Source: Verrucomicrobiota bacterium
GTDB lineage: Bacteria > Verrucomicrobiota > Verrucomicrobiae > Chthoniobacterales > UBA10450
Assembly (NCBI GenBank): GCA_003219495.1
Contig: QHOZ01000091.1
Coordinates: 1 to 8,236 of the forward strand
Reading direction: 5' to 3'
Length of the DNA: 8,236 bases
Below the pieces are notes generated by a model, which worked only from the letters and a program-made list of their open reading frames with translations, was not told where the DNA came from and did no database searches. This document shows, in pieces, positions 1-6,790 of this stretch. Position numbers and translations under genes: made by a program. Position 1 is the stretch's first letter, and each line of letters opens with the position of its first letter.

Positions 1-874
1 GTCCGATGTAATTCCGCTCGTGCTTGGACGCTTCGACTTCGCGCGGATCTTCTTCCGCCGTGTCACGCATCGCGGCGATCCCGGGATGTCGATATAACGC
101 GTTGTCATCGAAATTAAATTTCGCGTCGAGCGCGAGCACCTCGCCCTTTTTCGTCACCACGAGCGGATTGATCTCAACCATCGAGCAATCGCACCCGACG
201 AACGTCCGATATAATCCGTCGAACAACTTCGTAGCGGCTTTGGTTTGATTGTGCTCGAATCCGAGCCGTTGCGCGAGTTTGCGCGTTTGAAACGATTGCA
301 GTCCGGCGATGGGATCGATCGGCTCGCGCACAATCTTCTCCGGCGATTTCGCCGCGACCGCTTCGATCTCAACGCCGCCTTCGGTGCTGGCGACAATCAG
401 CGGCGCTGCCGTCGCGCGATCGAGCAGGATCGCGAAATAAATCTCGCGCGCGATCTCAGCCGACTCCGCGATCAGAACTTTGCGAACAACGCGCCCGGCC
501 GATCCGGTTTGATGCGTCACCAAAGTCTGGCCAAGCATTTTCTCCGCAACTTCGCGCGCTTCTTTTGGCGATTTCACGACATGCACGCCGCCTTTAAAAC
601 CGTTTTGAAACGTTCCCTTCCCACGCCCGCCGGCGTGCACTTGCGCTTTCACGACAAGATCGACATTTGCCGCTGCGCTCGCTTTTTTCCCACCGCTCGG
701 CGGCGCCGCATCGCTCGGTTGAGGCGGATGCGTCACGAGATCGGATTCGACGCCGGCGACAATTTCGCGCGCGACGAGCTCGGCCTCGTCCGGAGTGGAG
801 GCCATTTTTCCGCGCGGCGTCGCCACTCCGAATTTCTGCAGCAGTTCCTTCGCTTGATATTCGTGAATGTTCAT
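1..874 (-). CDS. sucC: Succinyl-CoA synthetase (ADP-forming) beta subunit, partial (C-terminus beyond the left edge)
   Basis: Beta subunit of the TCA-cycle enzyme that interconverts succinyl-CoA and succinate with ATP or GTP formation; it works in the cytoplasm with SucD. The visible 291 residues start at ATG 874 ([12 protein letters not shown], the classic N-terminus) and cover the ATP-grasp domain. By alignment from memory with E. coli SucC, the nucleotide/Mg residues are present: K76 ([14 protein letters not shown]), E137, E144, N236 (MVEINPLV) and D250 (LALDAKF). The loop [15 protein letters not shown] is longer than in E. coli and resembles mitochondrial beta subunits. Residues about 43-71 are an extra Pro/Ala/Ser/Gly-rich stretch ([15 protein letters not shown]) absent from E. 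coli. About 100 C-terminal residues, including the CoA-ligase domain, should lie to the left, and sucD would be expected there. It is divergent from the mutase gene. No strong Shine-Dalgarno is seen. The identification is very secure; the insertion is the odd point. Confidence 0.96.
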   Translation of the reverse strand, partial: MNIHEYQAKELLQKFGVATPRGKMASTPDEAELVAREIVAGVESDLVTHPPQPSDAAPPSGGKKASAAANVDLVVKAQVHAGGRGKGTFQNGFKGGVHVVKSPKEAREVAEKMLGQTLVTHQTGSAGRVVRKVLIAESAEIAREIYFAILLDRATAAPLIVASTEGGVEIEAVAAKSPEKIVREPIDPIAGLQSFQTRKLAQRLGFEHNQTKAATKLFDGLYRTFVGCDCSMVEINPLVVTKKGEVLALDAKFNFDDNALYRHPGIAAMRDTAEEDPREVEASKHERNYIG

Positions 875-992
875 TTGTTAGCGCGAGGGCGTGTTCGATG
901 TGATTAGCCTGCGCCGCGCAGATCGGCAATGAATTTTCTCGCGCCAAAAATTAAATGCGCTTCGGCTTGCAAAGCGCACTTGCGCCGCAAAG
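875..992. promoter_or_regulatory. Divergent intergenic region between sucC and the phospho-sugar mutase
   Basis: This 118-bp spacer between two divergently read genes must hold the start signals of both unless they are fed from further away. An AT-rich core (CCAAAAATTAAAT, about 944-956) is the only stretch with promoter-like composition, and no convincing -35/-10 pair could be fixed on either strand. A small inverted repeat lies at 956-978: TGCGCTT (956-962) and AAGCGCA (972-978) with a 9-base loop, ending about 14 bases before the mutase TTG. It could be an operator or a leader hairpin. The functional call is inference from position. Confidence 0.35.
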
Positions 993-2915
993 TTGGCGGC
1001 GGTGCAAAACGAAGCAAAGATCGACAACGCGGTTGCGAGTAAACGATTGCTCGCCTCGGCCGCGAAAAATATCCGCGCGCTGCTCACGAACGCGCCGTCC
1101 GATCTTTACTCGCGCGTCATCGACGAGCTCGTCGCGGGCGAGCATTGGGATGAACTGAACGATCGCTTTTACAAAACGCTCGAGTTCGGCACCGGCGGAT
1201 TACGCGGGCGAACGATCGGAAAAATTGTCACCAAAGGCGAGCGCGGCAATGCCGGGCCTCACGATCGTCCGCAATTTGCATGCGCCGGCACCAACGCGAT
1301 GAACTCCGCGAACGTGAATCGCGCGACACAAGGCCTCGTCGCGTATGCGAAGGAGTGGCACACGAAAAACAAGATCGAGAGTCGCCCAAAAATCGTCATC
1401 GCGCATGACACGCGTTTTTTCTCCGACGAGTTCACCGATCTCGCGGCCAAAGTTGCATCCGAGAACGGTTGCGACTTCACCGTGCGATATTTGAATGCAA
1501 CGGCCGGGATCGTTATTACCGCGAGTCACAATCCGCCGCATGACAACGGATACAAAGTCTACTTCGCCGACGGTGCGCAGGTCATCGCGCCGCACGACCG
1601 CGGGATCATCGAAAAGGTGAACGCGATCGCCAGCGAAAGTTACGAGCCGCTTCCGAAAGATCGACAAGGAAAGATCACCACGCTCGGCGCGGATGTTGAT
1701 GAAGCTTACATGAAACGGCTCGAGTCGATCGTGATCGACCGCGGCGTGTTCGAGCACGCAAAATCCCTGCGCATCGTTTTCACACCCTTGCACGGGACGG
1801 GAGCAATCACGCTTCGGCCAATGTTGAAGCGGCTCGGTTTCAATTTCGAAATCGTTCCAGAGCAGGAAAAAGCGGATCCGCGCTTTTCGACTGTGAAATC
1901 GCCAAATCCGGAAAACGCGGAAGCGCTCACGCTCGGGATCGCGCTCGCGAAAAAAACTAACGCCGACATCGTGATCGCGACCGATCCGGATTGCGATCGA
2001 ATCGGCGTGGCCATTCGTGATCCGAGCGGCGAAATGAAATTGATCAACGGCAACCAGATCGGGTCGCTCCTTTTGTATTACCGGCTCAAGAAATTTTTCG
2101 AACTGGGCGTTTTGAACGAAGAGAATCGGGCCCGCGCGGTCACGATCAAAACTTTCGTCACCACCGACATGCAACGCGTCATTCCGGAAAGTTTCGGCGT
2201 GCGCTGCGTCGACACGTTGACCGGCTTCAAATATTTCGGCGCGAAGCTCGAGAAATATGAACGCGCGCTGCCGGACGAAATCCGGAAGAAATATCGCCAG
2301 ATGTCGGAGGAAGAAACGCGCGCCGCGCGTTTGAAACATTCGTCGTTTTACGTTTTCGGCAGTGAAGAAAGTTATGGATACAGCGGCGCCGATTTCGTCC
2401 GCGACAAAGATGGCAACGCCGGCGCGATCATGTTTTGCGAAATGGCTGTCTACGCGAAGTCGCGCGGACGCACGGTCGATCAGCTGCTCGATGAAGCGTT
2501 CGCCGGCCTCGGTTATTTCGAAGAGAAGAACGCGTCGATTTATTTTGAAGGCGCGGAAGGCGCGGACAAGATCGCGCGCTTGCTCGAATCTTACGTGAAC
2601 AATCCGCCGAAAGAGATCGCCGGTTCCCGCGTGACCGGCATCACCGATTTTGAGAAGCAGACCATTCGCGACGTCGAAGGCGACCAGATTCCAAAACAGA
2701 AGATGTCGATCTTCGAATTGGAAGATCAAACGCGGATTGCAGTGCGCGGTTCCGGCACCGAGCCGAAGATCAAATATTACATCTTCGGCCGGCGATTGCC
2801 GGAAAATGGAAAGTTTAGCGAAGACGAACTGGCGGCGGTCAAAAGCGAGATCGGTCGCCGATTACAAGACGTTTGGGCGTTCATCGAGAAAGACGCGCAC
2901 GCTCGCGCGAAGTGA
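993..2915 (+). CDS. Phospho-sugar mutase (phosphoglucomutase/phosphopentomutase, PGM2/PgcA type)
   Basis: Alpha-D-phosphohexomutase superfamily enzyme, expected to interconvert glucose-1-phosphate and glucose-6-phosphate (or pentose 1-/5-phosphates) in the cytoplasm, linking glycogen or cell-wall sugar nucleotides to glycolysis. Of 640 residues, the signatures in order are FGTGGLRG (65-72), the phosphoserine loop TASHNPPHDNGYKVYF with catalytic S178, the Mg loop DPDCDR (331-336), the sugar-specificity loop GSEESYGY (456-463) and the phosphate-binding RGSGTEPK (585-592). FGTGGLRG and the length of about 600 residues place it with human PGM2 and Bacillus PgcA rather than E. coli Pgm. The start is TTG 993, as no in-frame ATG lies nearby; GTG 1002 is an alternative. 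Between GCD (159-161) and FTVRYL (162-167), about 14 residues expected from PGM2, including a conserved Pro-Thr-Pro, appear to be missing, so activity is uncertain although all four active-site loops remain. The next gene follows after 31 bp. Confidence 0.93.
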   Translation: MAAVQNEAKIDNAVASKRLLASAAKNIRALLTNAPSDLYSRVIDELVAGEHWDELNDRFYKTLEFGTGGLRGRTIGKIVTKGERGNAGPHDRPQFACAGTNAMNSANVNRATQGLVAYAKEWHTKNKIESRPKIVIAHDTRFFSDEFTDLAAKVASENGCDFTVRYLNATAGIVITASHNPPHDNGYKVYFADGAQVIAPHDRGIIEKVNAIASESYEPLPKDRQGKITTLGADVDEAYMKRLESIVIDRGVFEHAKSLRIVFTPLHGTGAITLRPMLKRLGFNFEIVPEQEKADPRFSTVKSPNPENAEALTLGIALAKKTNADIVIATDPDCDRIGVAIRDPSGEMKLINGNQIGSLLLYYRLKKFFELGVLNEENRARAVTIKTFVTTDMQRVIPESFGVRCVDTLTGFKYFGAKLEKYERALPDEIRKKYRQMSEEETRAARLKHSSFYVFGSEESYGYSGADFVRDKDGNAGAIMFCEMAVYAKSRGRTVDQLLDEAFAGLGYFEEKNASIYFEGAEGADKIARLLESYVNNPPKEIAGSRVTGITDFEKQTIRDVEGDQIPKQKMSIFELEDQTRIAVRGSGTEPKIKYYIFGRRLPENGKFSEDELAAVKSEIGRRLQDVWAFIEKDAHARAK

Positions 2916-2925
2916 CCGGCAAGAG

Positions 2926-2940
2926 AATTGCTATAAAGCG
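2926..2940 (+). promoter_or_regulatory. Possible extended -10 promoter element upstream of the 103-residue gene
   Basis: TTGCTATAAA sits in the 31-bp gap after the mutase gene. TGC-TATAAA (2929-2937) fits the extended -10 form TGnTATAAT at all but one position. No matching -35 hexamer is visible about 17 bases upstream. Transcription would begin close to ATG 2947, giving a nearly leaderless message, and no good Shine-Dalgarno precedes that ATG. It could equally be chance in an operon gap. Confidence 0.25.
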
Positions 2941-2946
2941 GTCGTT

Positions 2947-3258
2947 ATGCAGCGCGAAATCAACCTGAGCGGCGGCGAGATTACGCTACTCAAGACGTTG
3001 GGCCTGTCCGGGACACCCTTTTACGGAAAGCTCCTGGTCAACCATGTCGCCGACATGGAACAGGCGGAATTCCTCGACGACCTGGTCGGATTGGTCGAGC
3101 TCGGTTACGTGATTTCCGACAAGGTGAATGTGCGAACAATGGAAGATGTCGAGCGCGCGGTTTTTCGCGTGAACTCTTCCTACGCGCGCGACCTGAAGGA
3201 CGCCATTCAACCCGGACGCCGTCGCGAAAAAGAGCAACGCCGTCGCCGGCGCGGCTGA
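2947..3258 (+). CDS. Uncharacterised 103-residue protein with possible winged-helix fold and Arg-rich tail
   Basis: I do not recognise the family. The start is ATG 2947 (MQREINLSGGEITLLKTLG), 31 bp after the mutase stop; an in-frame extension back to 2650 would only read the mutase gene out of frame. The composition looks genuine: alternating hydrophobic and charged residues, a helix-like segment at about 10-20, a second at 38-52 (AEFLDDLVGLVELGYVI) and an amphipathic stretch at 64-87. Helix, helix and then a short strand would suit a small winged-helix-like fold, but this is only a secondary-structure impression. The last 14 residues are mostly basic (GRRREKEQRRRRRG), which would suit nucleic-acid binding or simply be a disordered tail. 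There is no signal peptide or membrane segment, so it is probably cytoplasmic. It lies between the mutase and lnt, co-directional with both. It may be a lineage-restricted protein. Confidence 0.72.
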   Translation: MQREINLSGGEITLLKTLGLSGTPFYGKLLVNHVADMEQAEFLDDLVGLVELGYVISDKVNVRTMEDVERAVFRVNSSYARDLKDAIQPGRRREKEQRRRRRG

Positions 3259-3259
3259 T

Positions 3260-3281
3260 CCAATCCCGCTTTGGGATTTGG
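3260..3281 (+). repeat. Imperfect hairpin between the 103-residue gene and lnt
   Basis: CCAATCCC (3260-3267) can pair with GGGATTTGG (3273-3281), leaving one unpaired T and a 5-base loop. It begins 2 bases after the upstream stop codon, where an intrinsic terminator would sit, but no run of T follows (AGTTTGTGATTC), so strong termination is unlikely. It could be a weak terminator or an mRNA-stability hairpin. TAGTAT at 3302-3307 is a poor -10-like match just ahead of lnt and is not called separately. Confidence 0.3.
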
Positions 3282-3313
3282 AGTTTGTGATTCGCAGCCT
3301 GTAGTATCGCTGC

Positions 3314-4912
3314 GTGTTGCAACGATTCACAAAATTCTGGCCATGGCTGGCTGCGGCCGCGAGCGGGTTGCTCGGAGTGTTTTGTTTTCCGCCATTCGAT
3401 CAAAGCTGGCTTTGCTGGATCGCACTCACGCCGCTGATCGTCGCGGTTTGGTTTTCTGGTGAGAACGCACGCCGCCGCTGGCTGCGGAATCTGTTACTCG
3501 GTTATGTCGCGGGCCTGATTTTTTTCACGTTCGCCTTCAGCTGGCTCGGCTCGCTCGGCTATCTCTATCAAAGTCTTTTTCTCCATTCCCTCTCGTTTCT
3601 CTTGTCGATCTATCTCGCGATGCACTTCGCGTTTTGGGCGTGGTTCATCGGATTTCTAAAACCGCCAACGTTCACCGCATCGTGGCGCAATCTGCTTGTG
3701 GCATTTGTCGCGGCTTGCGCATGGACGACTCACGAATGGGTGCGCGGCTGGTTGTTTAGCGGTTTCGGTTGGAACGGGCTCGGCGTCGCCTTGCACAAAC
3801 AAACGCCGATGATCCAGATCGCCGAGTTCACCGGCGTTACCGGACTTTCCTTCGCGGTCGCGTTCGCAAACATCATTGCCGTCACAACGCCGATCCGACT
3901 TTTTGTCGAAGCGAAGACGCATCGAGTCCGAGCGCATTTCGATCTGACAATGACGCTTGTCGGAATCGTTGGGCTGCTCTCGTTCGGATTGAATCGAATG
4001 ACAACGCCCGTTTCATCAACGAAACCGATTCGCGTCGCCGCGGTTCAAGGGAACGTGCCGCAGCTCGAAAAGTTGGATCCGCAATCTGCGCCACAAGTGT
4101 TCGGAAAGTTCCGGCGCTTAAGTGAGATCGCGATGCGCGCTAATCCCCCGCCCGATCTCCTTGTCTTGCCCGAAAGCTCGCTCCCAGGCGACTGGATGGA
4201 CAAAGGCCTGCGGCAATTCGTTAGCCAGATTGTCGCTGGTTATCAAACCGATCTTCTTTTCGGTGTCGACGACGTCGACCAGGAACACTCTTACAACGCC
4301 GCCGTCCTTGTTGCCGCCTCGGAAGGCCGGACCGAACTTTACCACAAGATTCATCTCGTCCCCTTCGGCGAATATATTCCGCTGCGGAAATCCTTTCCGT
4401 TGTTCGCCGCCATCGCAAGCACGTGGGTGCCTGGCGATTTCGCCCGCGGAACCAAGCACACCGTTTTTAATCTCACGAATCCCGATGTTCATGTCGCGCC
4501 GCTGATTTGTTTCGAAGACACGGTCGGCGATCTCGTTCGGCATTTTGTTTCCAACGGCGCGAACCTCCTGGTCGACATCACGAACGATGGATGGTTTTTA
4601 CATTCCTCGGCTTCCCAGCAACATCTCGCGAACGCAAAGTTTCGTTGCGTGGAAAACAGGCGGCCGATGGTGCGCGCTGCGAACACCGGCGTCACTTGCT
4701 TCGTAAGTCAGTTCGGCCGCATCGCGGATTATTTGCGCGACGACATTGGCGAAACTTTCGGCGAAGGAATGCTCACCGGGGAAGTTGCGGTTCCGCAAGA
4801 TCGACAATTGACCTTTTACACCCGCCACGGCGAATGGCTCGCCGAGATCTCCGCTGCGATCACCGTCGCGGCCATCGTTTTCTTTGTCCTCAGACGCAAA
4901 GTTGCGCGATAA
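3314..4912 (+). CDS. lnt: Apolipoprotein N-acyltransferase
   Basis: Inner-membrane enzyme that transfers an acyl chain from phospholipid to the free amino group of the N-terminal diacylglyceryl-cysteine of apolipoproteins, the last step of lipoprotein maturation in diderms. The 532 residues match the usual length (about 510-540). The N-terminal third is a bundle of hydrophobic helices (roughly 10-28, 33-48, 60-85, 88-115, 125-145, 170-195, 212-226), then a periplasmic nitrilase-like domain (about 238-500), then a final helix (about 511-526) with a basic RRKVAR tail. Catalytic residues by analogy with E. coli: E287 (LPESSLP), K345 (YHKIHLVPFGEYIP, with E353) and nucleophile C399 (PLICFED, with E401); NDGWF lies at 424-428. 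The start is GTG 3314; TTG 3317 is the adjacent alternative. The gap before namZ is only 7 bp, so co-transcription is likely. It appears complete and functional. Confidence 0.96.
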   Translation: MLQRFTKFWPWLAAAASGLLGVFCFPPFDQSWLCWIALTPLIVAVWFSGENARRRWLRNLLLGYVAGLIFFTFAFSWLGSLGYLYQSLFLHSLSFLLSIYLAMHFAFWAWFIGFLKPPTFTASWRNLLVAFVAACAWTTHEWVRGWLFSGFGWNGLGVALHKQTPMIQIAEFTGVTGLSFAVAFANIIAVTTPIRLFVEAKTHRVRAHFDLTMTLVGIVGLLSFGLNRMTTPVSSTKPIRVAAVQGNVPQLEKLDPQSAPQVFGKFRRLSEIAMRANPPPDLLVLPESSLPGDWMDKGLRQFVSQIVAGYQTDLLFGVDDVDQEHSYNAAVLVAASEGRTELYHKIHLVPFGEYIPLRKSFPLFAAIASTWVPGDFARGTKHTVFNLTNPDVHVAPLICFEDTVGDLVRHFVSNGANLLVDITNDGWFLHSSASQQHLANAKFRCVENRRPMVRAANTGVTCFVSQFGRIADYLRDDIGETFGEGMLTGEVAVPQDRQLTFYTRHGEWLAEISAAITVAAIVFFVLRRKVAR

Positions 4913-4919
4913 ATCAGCG

Positions 4920-6008
4920 ATGGCCGTCGAAATTCCACTCGATCATCTGTCGGTGCTATGGCCGAACGACCTTCGCGGCGCAAAGATCGGCGCGCTGCTT
5001 CATCCGGCGTCAGTTTCGTCCAAACTCGAGCATGCATCGAAGATTCTCGAGCAACTCAATGGCGATCTCTTTCAACTGCGCGCGTTCTTCGGTCCGCAGC
5101 ACGGCTTTCTTGGCCAGACGCAGGACAACATGATCGAATGGAAAAGCTACGAGCATCCGCGCCTGAAGGTTCCCGTTTACAGTTTATACGGCGAGCATCG
5201 CGAGCCGACACCGGAGATGCTCAGCGATCTCGACGCGGTGGTTGTCGATCTTCAGGATATCGGCGCGCGTTACTACACGTTTATTTGGACGCTGTATTTG
5301 TGCATGCGCGCCTGTGAAAAGCATGGCGTGCACGTTGTCGTGCTCGATCGGACGAACCCGATCAACGGCGTGAGCGTTGAAGGTCCACCGATCGAAAAGA
5401 GTTACGAATCGTTCGTCGGCATGCATCCGATTCCGATTCGCCACGGCAAAACGATCGGCGAGCTGGCAACACAATTTCGCGACGAAGCTTTTCCGAAATG
5501 TCGATTGTCTATCTTGCCGATGAAAAATTGGGAGCGCGCAATGTGGTTCGATGAAACCGGCCTCGCCTGGGTCATGCCGTCGCCGAACATGCCGACGCTC
5601 AACACGGCCACGGTTTATCCGGGAATGTGTTTGCTCGAAGGAACGAACATTTCCGAAGGCCGGGGCACGACGCGTCCGTTCGAAATTTTCGGCGCACCGT
5701 TCATCAACCCGCAAAAACTTTGTCGTGAGCTCAACGATCTAAATCTTCCGGGCGTTTACTTTCGCGAAAATTATTTCCAGCCGACGTTCCAAAAATTCGC
5801 GGGCGAACTTTGCGGCGGTGCACAGATCCACTTGCTCGATCGAAACGCCTACCGCTCATTTCAAACAGGCATTGAAATCATTCGCAGCATCCGGAAGTTG
5901 TATCCGGAGTCGTTCGCGTGGAAACAGCCGCCTTACGAATACGAAACCGAGAAGCTGCCGATCCAAATTTTGCTCGGCGGCCCCGCCGAAGATTATTTCG
6001 CGGACTGA
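4920..6008 (+). CDS. namZ: NamZ-family (DUF1343, GH171) exo-beta-N-acetylmuramidase-like protein, C-terminally short
   Basis: The family founder, Bacillus NamZ (YbbC), releases N-acetylmuramic acid from the non-reducing ends of peptidoglycan fragments. The 362 residues match it nearly throughout: LYGEHREPTPEML (90-101), VDLQDIGARYYT (109-120), DRTNPINGVSVEGP (143-156), SFVGMHPIPIRHG (164-176), SPNMPTLNTATVYPG (221-235), EGTNISEGRGTTRPFE (240-255) and FAGELCGGAQIH (293-304). The start is ATG 4920, 7 bp after lnt; TTG 4884 would overlap lnt and adds nothing family-like. Two oddities. No signal peptide is present, unlike the secreted Bacillus enzyme, so a cytoplasmic recycling role is possible. 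The motif that I recall as usually F-G-P-E-H-G reads FGPQHG (57-62). The protein stops at LPIQILLGGPAEDYFAD, whereas the Bacillus protein continues about 35-40 residues to a conserved end. The last 91 bp overlap the next gene in another frame. Family membership is secure; activity is not. Confidence 0.9.
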   Translation: MAVEIPLDHLSVLWPNDLRGAKIGALLHPASVSSKLEHASKILEQLNGDLFQLRAFFGPQHGFLGQTQDNMIEWKSYEHPRLKVPVYSLYGEHREPTPEMLSDLDAVVVDLQDIGARYYTFIWTLYLCMRACEKHGVHVVVLDRTNPINGVSVEGPPIEKSYESFVGMHPIPIRHGKTIGELATQFRDEAFPKCRLSILPMKNWERAMWFDETGLAWVMPSPNMPTLNTATVYPGMCLLEGTNISEGRGTTRPFEIFGAPFINPQKLCRELNDLNLPGVYFRENYFQPTFQKFAGELCGGAQIHLLDRNAYRSFQTGIEIIRSIRKLYPESFAWKQPPYEYETEKLPIQILLGGPAEDYFAD

Positions 6009-6652
6009 TCGCGAGCTCTCTCGCGGCCGGTTCGTTGTCGATCTTGCAGTGCGCGTACGCAGACATTCCATGGCCCGAGGTTGCGCAGCGTCTGAAGATC
6101 GAGAACGAAAGACTCGAGCGGCGGCCGGGCGGGCACTCGGGGGAATATTTCATTGTCTGCACGCTTTACTACACGCCGAAAGAATCCGGATTCACGGCCG
6201 ACCTTGGTTTCGATGCAAGTCGCGTGACAAAACGAGGGCTGCGCGGCCGGACTTATCCGCGCGATTTTCTGCGCTCGGTAATGAAAGAAGGCTACGGCCG
6301 GATTTCGGTTCCGGTAAACGGCCGGAATTACATTAAGTACTACGGCGGCTCGTACAGCTTTGCCGGTCCGCCAAGCGGCGGTGGCGGCGTTCTCGTTCCC
6401 CATTTTTCTGCGGCGGCGAGATTATCCGGATCGCTTCGACGCGGAATGATTGTCGAAACCGCGTCCGCCGAGGTGCAGCGCGTTTTCGGCAGCTCGCGTT
6501 GGAAAGTCGTCGATACCGGCGGCGGCTTGCACCGTTGGCAGATGGATTGTTATTACGGCGAGGACGAACCGCTCGGTCCCGGCAAACTGATGGCGCGACC
6601 GCGCGGGACAACGTTTGAATACGCATACTCGACCGCGCGTGCCGGTCGATGA
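5918..6652 (+). CDS. Exported protein with 3D/RlpA-like (double-psi beta-barrel) C-terminal motif
   Basis: This is probably an exported, peptidoglycan-associated protein. A hydrophobic stretch at 29-44 (GLIASSLAAGSLSILQ) ending in AYA|D (cleavage after A48) looks like a signal peptide. It is preceded by an unusually long Arg-rich region in which RRRLFRG is vaguely Tat-like. The mature part has CTLYYTPKESGF (81-92), like the Y-T-P-x-E-x-G opening of 3D-domain proteins, and near the end VVDTGGGLHRWQMDCYYG (197-214), like the D-T-G-G-x-I-x-x-x-x-I-D-x-Y-F-G core of MltA/3D barrels (D199, D210). The first Asp of a canonical 3D triad is not obvious. The only start available in frame is GTG 5918, inside namZ; no ATG, GTG or TTG lies between it and the hydrophobic core, so the true N-terminus is doubtful. 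The 244 residues end at TGA 6650-6652. The 3D assignment is from motif memory and is moderate. Confidence 0.65.
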   Translation: METAALRIRNREAADPNFARRPRRRLFRGLIASSLAAGSLSILQCAYADIPWPEVAQRLKIENERLERRPGGHSGEYFIVCTLYYTPKESGFTADLGFDASRVTKRGLRGRTYPRDFLRSVMKEGYGRISVPVNGRNYIKYYGGSYSFAGPPSGGGGVLVPHFSAAARLSGSLRRGMIVETASAEVQRVFGSSRWKVVDTGGGLHRWQMDCYYGEDEPLGPGKLMARPRGTTFEYAYSTARAGR

Positions 6653-6790
6653 GCGGTTTTGCGGGTCGAGTTCTTTGCGCGGGGCCGACACAACATGCAG
6701 GGGTCGATGTGTGCGGAACGGACTCCAATCGCATCACGCTTTTCCCAGAAAATTGCCTGCAAGTAGACGAAACTCGAAGGTTTATCACCG
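6653..6790. other. Non-coding gap with imperfect hairpin
   Basis: This 138-bp stretch between the 3D-like gene and the next short reading frame has no confidently called gene. An imperfect hairpin is visible at 6685-6716: CCGACACA pairs with TGTGTGCGG with one bulged G and a 15-base loop. No T-run follows, so it is not a convincing terminator. An open frame starting at ATG 6649 (ATGA overlap with the upstream stop) runs through here but is not supported. GAAGG at 6776-6780 may serve as ribosome binding site for the short frame at 6791. No clear promoter pair was found. Confidence 0.4.

Noticed and set aside
245..907. 220-residue plus-strand frame opposite sucC
   Set aside because: It is antisense to sucC, whose identity is certain, and is Arg-rich with no recognisable motif.
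1200..2729. 509-residue open frame on the minus strand
   Set aside because: It lies entirely antisense to the well-supported mutase gene. No family motif is visible and its composition is the usual reverse-strand shadow of biased codons.
2650..3258. Longer 202-residue version of the 103-residue protein
   Set aside because: The extra 99 residues read the end of the mutase gene in another frame and are Arg/Ser-rich nonsense; ATG 2947 is the sensible start.
4884..4919. Upstream TTG start for namZ
   Set aside because: It would overlap the end of lnt and adds 12 residues (MSSDAKLRDKSA) with no family similarity; ATG 4920 follows lnt by 7 bp.
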